Below are positions 61,788 to 64,000 of a stretch of DNA of 64,000 nucleotides, in pieces. The stretch spans positions 186,001-250,000 of the forward strand of contig NZ_JAANBD010000029.1 of NCBI RefSeq assembly GCF_011089885.1, written 5' to 3'. Numbering within the stretch: the stretch's first letter is position 1; each line of letters begins with the position of its first letter. The notes below the pieces were generated by a model. That model did no database searches. It saw nothing but the letters and a program-made list of their open reading frames with translations, and was not told where the DNA came from. Source of the DNA: Thioalkalivibrio sp. XN279. Its GTDB lineage: Bacteria > Pseudomonadota > Gammaproteobacteria > Steroidobacterales > XN24. The translations under genes and the position numbers were made by a program.

Positions 61788-62160
61788 AGGTGCGCAGGAG
61801 CCGGCCTGTAAGCCGGGTTCTGTCGGGGACAGTCATTCATCTGGGGCGCACGTCGCCGTGCGTCTCGAGCGACCTACCCAGAAGCGCGCGCGGGCCGCGC
61901 GTCGCGGCCGTAGCCGCATGCTTCCCTATTTGGTCTTGCTCCAGGTGGGGTTTACCGTGCCGCGAACCGTTGCCGGACGCGCGGTGCGCTCTTACCGCAC
62001 CTTTTCACCCTTGCCGGCGCCGCAGCGCTTAGGCGGTATGTTTTCTGTGGCACTTTCCGTCGGCTCGCGCCGCCCAGGCGTTACCTGGCACCCTGCCCTG
62101 TGGAGCCCGGACTTTCCTCCCCGGCCGAGGCCGGAGCGACTGTCCGGCCGGCTCCTGCGC
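61788..62160 (-). ncRNA. rnpB: RNase P RNA (bacterial type A)
   Basis: The catalytic RNA of RNase P, about 373 nt. The conserved core is clear on the minus strand: GGACAGTCGC, GAGGAAAGTCCGGGCTCC, GCAGGGTGCCAGGTAACGCC, GGTAAACCCCACC, AGACCAAATAGGG, AGATGAATGACTGTCC and GACAGAACCCGGCTTA. The ends pair in a long P1 stem: GCGCAGGAGCCGGCC (from 62160) with its exact complement (61806-61792). The 5' end fits a -10 box six bases upstream. It follows the rsmI stop by four bases and precedes the dcw promoter. The 3' end is set by analogy to E. coli (...CACCT). Confidence 0.96.
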
Positions 62161-62164
62161 CCGC

Positions 62165-63025
62165 CTATTGTACGCCCGACGCGCCCAGGCTGAGCGCCAG
62201 CTCGTACACTTCGCGCCGCGGCACCCCGGAGAGCCTGGCCGCAAGCTTCACGGCACGGCTCGGCGGCAGCTCCTCCAGCAGCGCCGGCAACAGCTGCTGC
62301 AACAGCGCCCGGTCGCCGTCGCCTGCCTGCGCATCCGCCCGTCCGGCCACCAGGACCACCATCTCCCCGCGCGACACGTCGGGGTCAGACCCCGCAAGCT
62401 CGACCAGCTGCGCCAGGCGGCCGCGATAGACCTGCTCGTGCAGCTTGGTCAGCTCGCGCGCCAGCACCCCCTCGCGGCCGGCGCCGAGGCATTCGACGGC
62501 GTCCTGCAGCAGCGCGCCGACACGGTTGCCGGCCTCGAAAAACACCAGCGTGCGCGACTCCTCCGCCAGCGCCTGCAGCCGGGCGCGCCGCGCGCCGGAC
62601 TTCGCCGGCAGGAAGCCCTCGAAGGCGAAACGATCCGTCGCCAACCCGGCCACCGAGAGCGCCGCCAGCAGCGCCGAGGGCCCGGGCACGGGGCTGACCG
62701 TGACGCCGGCCTCGGCCGCCGCGCGCACCAGGCGATAGCCGGGGTCGCTCAACAGCGGCGTGCCGGCGTCGGAGACCAGGGCCATGCTCTCCCCGGCGGC
62801 GAGCCGCTCGACCAGCCCGGGCGCCACCCGCGCCTCGTTGTGCTCGTGCAGCGAGGCCAGGCGCTGCCTGATCCCGAACGCCGCCAGCAGGCGCCCGCTG
62901 TGGCGCGTGTCCTCGCAGATCACCAGTGCGACCTCGCCGAGAATGCGCTGCGCGCGCGGCGACAGGTCCTCGAGGTTGCCGATGGGCGTGGCCACGACCC
63001 ACAGCGTTCCCGGTGTTTTTGCCAC
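62165..63025 (-). CDS. rsmI: 16S rRNA (cytidine-1402-2'-O)-methyltransferase RsmI
   Basis: A tetrapyrrole-methylase-fold enzyme that 2'-O-methylates C1402. It has 286 residues, equal to E. coli RsmI. Motifs are TLWVVATPIGNLEDLSPRA, CEDTRHSGRLL, LVSDAGTPLLSDPGYRLV and PVPGPSALLAALSVAGL. The GTG at 63025 gives the family start; the open frame upstream is antisense to lpoA. Codons near residue 212 include the palindrome GGGGTCAGACCCC. It is divergent from lpoA, as in E. coli yraL/yraM. Confidence 0.96.
   Translation of the reverse strand: MAKTPGTLWVVATPIGNLEDLSPRAQRILGEVALVICEDTRHSGRLLAAFGIRQRLASLHEHNEARVAPGLVERLAAGESMALVSDAGTPLLSDPGYRLVRAAAEAGVTVSPVPGPSALLAALSVAGLATDRFAFEGFLPAKSGARRARLQALAEESRTLVFFEAGNRVGALLQDAVECLGAGREGVLARELTKLHEQVYRGRLAQLVELAGSDPDVSRGEMVVLVAGRADAQAGDGDRALLQQLLPALLEELPPSRAVKLAARLSGVPRREVYELALSLGASGVQ
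62167..62172 (-). promoter_or_regulatory. -10 box of rnpB promoter, overlapping the rsmI stop
   Basis: TACAAT on the minus strand (62172-62167) ends six bases before the predicted RNase P RNA 5' end at 62160 and overlaps the rsmI TAG. No good -35 hexamer is seen. Confidence 0.55.
62381..62393. repeat. GGGGTCAGACCCC palindrome inside rsmI
   Basis: The same 13-base palindrome forms the core of each arm of the inverted repeat at 2041-2120. Here it is single, in frame, and encodes part of AGSDPD in RsmI. Confidence 0.7.
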
Positions 63026-63031
63026 TATAAT
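63026..63031 (+). promoter_or_regulatory. -10 box of lpoA promoter
   Basis: A perfect TATAAT lies 40 bases before the lpoA ATG, directly next to the rsmI start codon. The -35 region is weak. Confidence 0.5.
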
Positions 63032-63071
63032 CGCCCTTCCCCGCGCACCAGCCTTCCCGGACACTCGACGC

Positions 63072-64000
63072 ATGCTGCATCCCCGCCCCCGTATCGCGCA
63101 AACCCTGCTGCTGGCGACCGTCGTCGCCCTGCTGCTGGCCGCTTGCGCGCCGCTGCAGCGCGAGCCGGAACCGAGCGCCGGCGAGTCCACGCTGGCGGCG
63201 CTGGCGGAGGCGCGCCAGGCGCTGGCCGACGGACGCGCCGAGGCCGCGCTGCTGCGCCTGGCCGCGTTGCCCGCCGGCCGTACGGACCCGGAGGCGCTCG
63301 CCGTCCTCGAGTTGCGCGCGGAGGCCGCATTCGCAGCGCGGCAACCGGACGTCGGCGTCGCCGCGCTGGTGCAGCGCGAGCGCATGCTGGCGGATCCCGC
63401 GGCAAGGGCGGCGAACCAGCGCCGCATCTGGAACCGCATGCAGGAGGCGACTGCGGCAGGCATCGTGCTGGAGGCCCCGTCCGGCACCGACCCGGTGACG
63501 GCGGGCTGGCTGGCGCTGGGCCGCAGCGCTGCGGAAAGCGGCGGCAACCTGTTCCGGCTGCGCGCCGGCCTGGAAGCATGGCGCGCAGCGCATCCCGGGC
63601 ATCCGGCCGCGACCGGCCTGGTCGAGACGCTGCTGGCGGACTACCGCGCCATGACGGAGTACCCGGCACAGGTGGCCCTGCTGCTGCCGCTCGGCGGGCG
63701 CCAGGGCGGCGCCGCTGCCGCCGTGCGCGACGGCTTCATCTCCGCCTACCTCAGCGACGCGAGCGAGGGAGAACGCCCGGCGCTGCTCGTGTACGACACC
63801 GTGGCGCTGGGCGCGGGCGCGGCCTACGAGATGGCGGTGCGCAACGGGGCCGAGTTCATCGTCGGCCCGCTGCTCAAGAGCGAACTCGAGGAGCTGGCGG
63901 CTACGGAGCTGCCCCCCGCGCCCGGGCTGGCGCTGAACTGGGCGGATGACGGCGTCGAACTGCCGGGCTACCTGGCGCAGTTCGCGCTCGCCCCCGAGCA
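63072..64000 (+). CDS. lpoA: Penicillin-binding protein activator LpoA (LppC family), 3' part missing
   Basis: An outer membrane lipoprotein that activates the class A synthase PBP1A from outside. The visible 309 codons start MLHPRPRIAQ, then a lipoprotein signal with LLAAC (Cys25), a TPR-like helical domain (about 35-190), and the start of the periplasmic-binding-protein-like domain (QVALLLPLGGRQGGAAAAVRDGF near 198-220; EFIVGPLLKSELEEL). The family is about 600-680 residues, so about half is missing to the right. It is divergent from rsmI, as in E. coli. Confidence 0.93.
   Translation, partial: MLHPRPRIAQTLLLATVVALLLAACAPLQREPEPSAGESTLAALAEARQALADGRAEAALLRLAALPAGRTDPEALAVLELRAEAAFAARQPDVGVAALVQRERMLADPAARAANQRRIWNRMQEATAAGIVLEAPSGTDPVTAGWLALGRSAAESGGNLFRLRAGLEAWRAAHPGHPAATGLVETLLADYRAMTEYPAQVALLLPLGGRQGGAAAAVRDGFISAYLSDASEGERPALLVYDTVALGAGAAYEMAVRNGAEFIVGPLLKSELEELAATELPPAPGLALNWADDGVELPGYLAQFALAPE

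Noticed and set aside
61745-62244. Several small open frames on both strands
   Set aside because: They lie over the RNase P RNA, whose conserved core explains the sequence.

Overview
The window reads as a chromosomal segment of a high-GC gammaproteobacterium. The order sucD-sucC / pilS-pilR-pilA-pilB-pilC-pilD-coaE-zapD-yacG next to a division/cell-wall (dcw) cluster that carries murB recalls Xanthomonadales (Lysobacterales) and related lineages. MurE has the DNPR motif of meso-diaminopimelate-type peptidoglycan. Lipid A synthesis (lpxC), BamD and LpoA show a Gram-negative envelope. Genus and species cannot be fixed from this sequence.

Layout, left to right. (1) 1-4665: clpB (cut by the left edge, with a convincing sigma-32 promoter), pgeF, rluD and divergent bamD, the same neighbourhood as in E. 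coli. (2) 4669-8328: nadE, sucD, sucC on the minus strand. (3) 8435-17941: a plus-strand type IV pilus block (pilSR two-component system, pilA with a sigma-54/IHF promoter, pilBCD), followed by coaE, zapD and yacG. (4) 17948-18931: a Nudix/TMP-synthase-like fusion. (5) 19008-35833: a surface-glycan island of visibly lower GC. It holds a TMTC-like GT-C glycosyltransferase paired with a Dpm1-like glycosyltransferase on the plus strand. On the minus strand are a CDP-sugar cassette (rfbF, rfbG, RmlC-like epimerase, C-methyltransferase, SDR reductase), a CmcI-type methyltransferase, a flippase, further glycosyltransferases, a methyltransferase and an SGNH acyltransferase. (6) 35868-40235: secA, an M23 peptidase, and a dciA-like gene with an apparent frameshift near its start. 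(7) 40236-42826: a small accessory insertion with hicAB and a non-canonical Fic protein whose upstream region carries 40-bp phased repeats. (8) 42827-61551: lpxC and the complete dcw cluster ftsZ-A-Q-ddlB-murB-murC-murG-ftsW-murD-mraY-murF-murE-ftsI-ftsL-rsmH-mraZ, transcribed leftwards, with most junctions overlapping by 1-4 bp. (9) 61788-64000: RNase P RNA, rsmI, and divergent lpoA cut by the right edge.

The core genes work together in envelope growth: precursor synthesis (mur genes, ddlB), lipid II assembly (mraY, murG), septal synthesis (ftsW, ftsI, ftsL, ftsQ), the Z-ring (ftsZ, ftsA, zapD) and lipid A (lpxC). In E. coli, secA and mutT are neighbours. Here the glycan island sits between them, and hicAB-fic sits between lpxC and dciA, so two accessory insertions interrupt an otherwise conserved chromosome segment. 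The most interesting items are the GT-C/Dpm1 pair next to pilus genes, the CDP-linked branched-sugar cassette, the Fic protein with a degenerate active site and a periodic operator, and the dciA frameshift.
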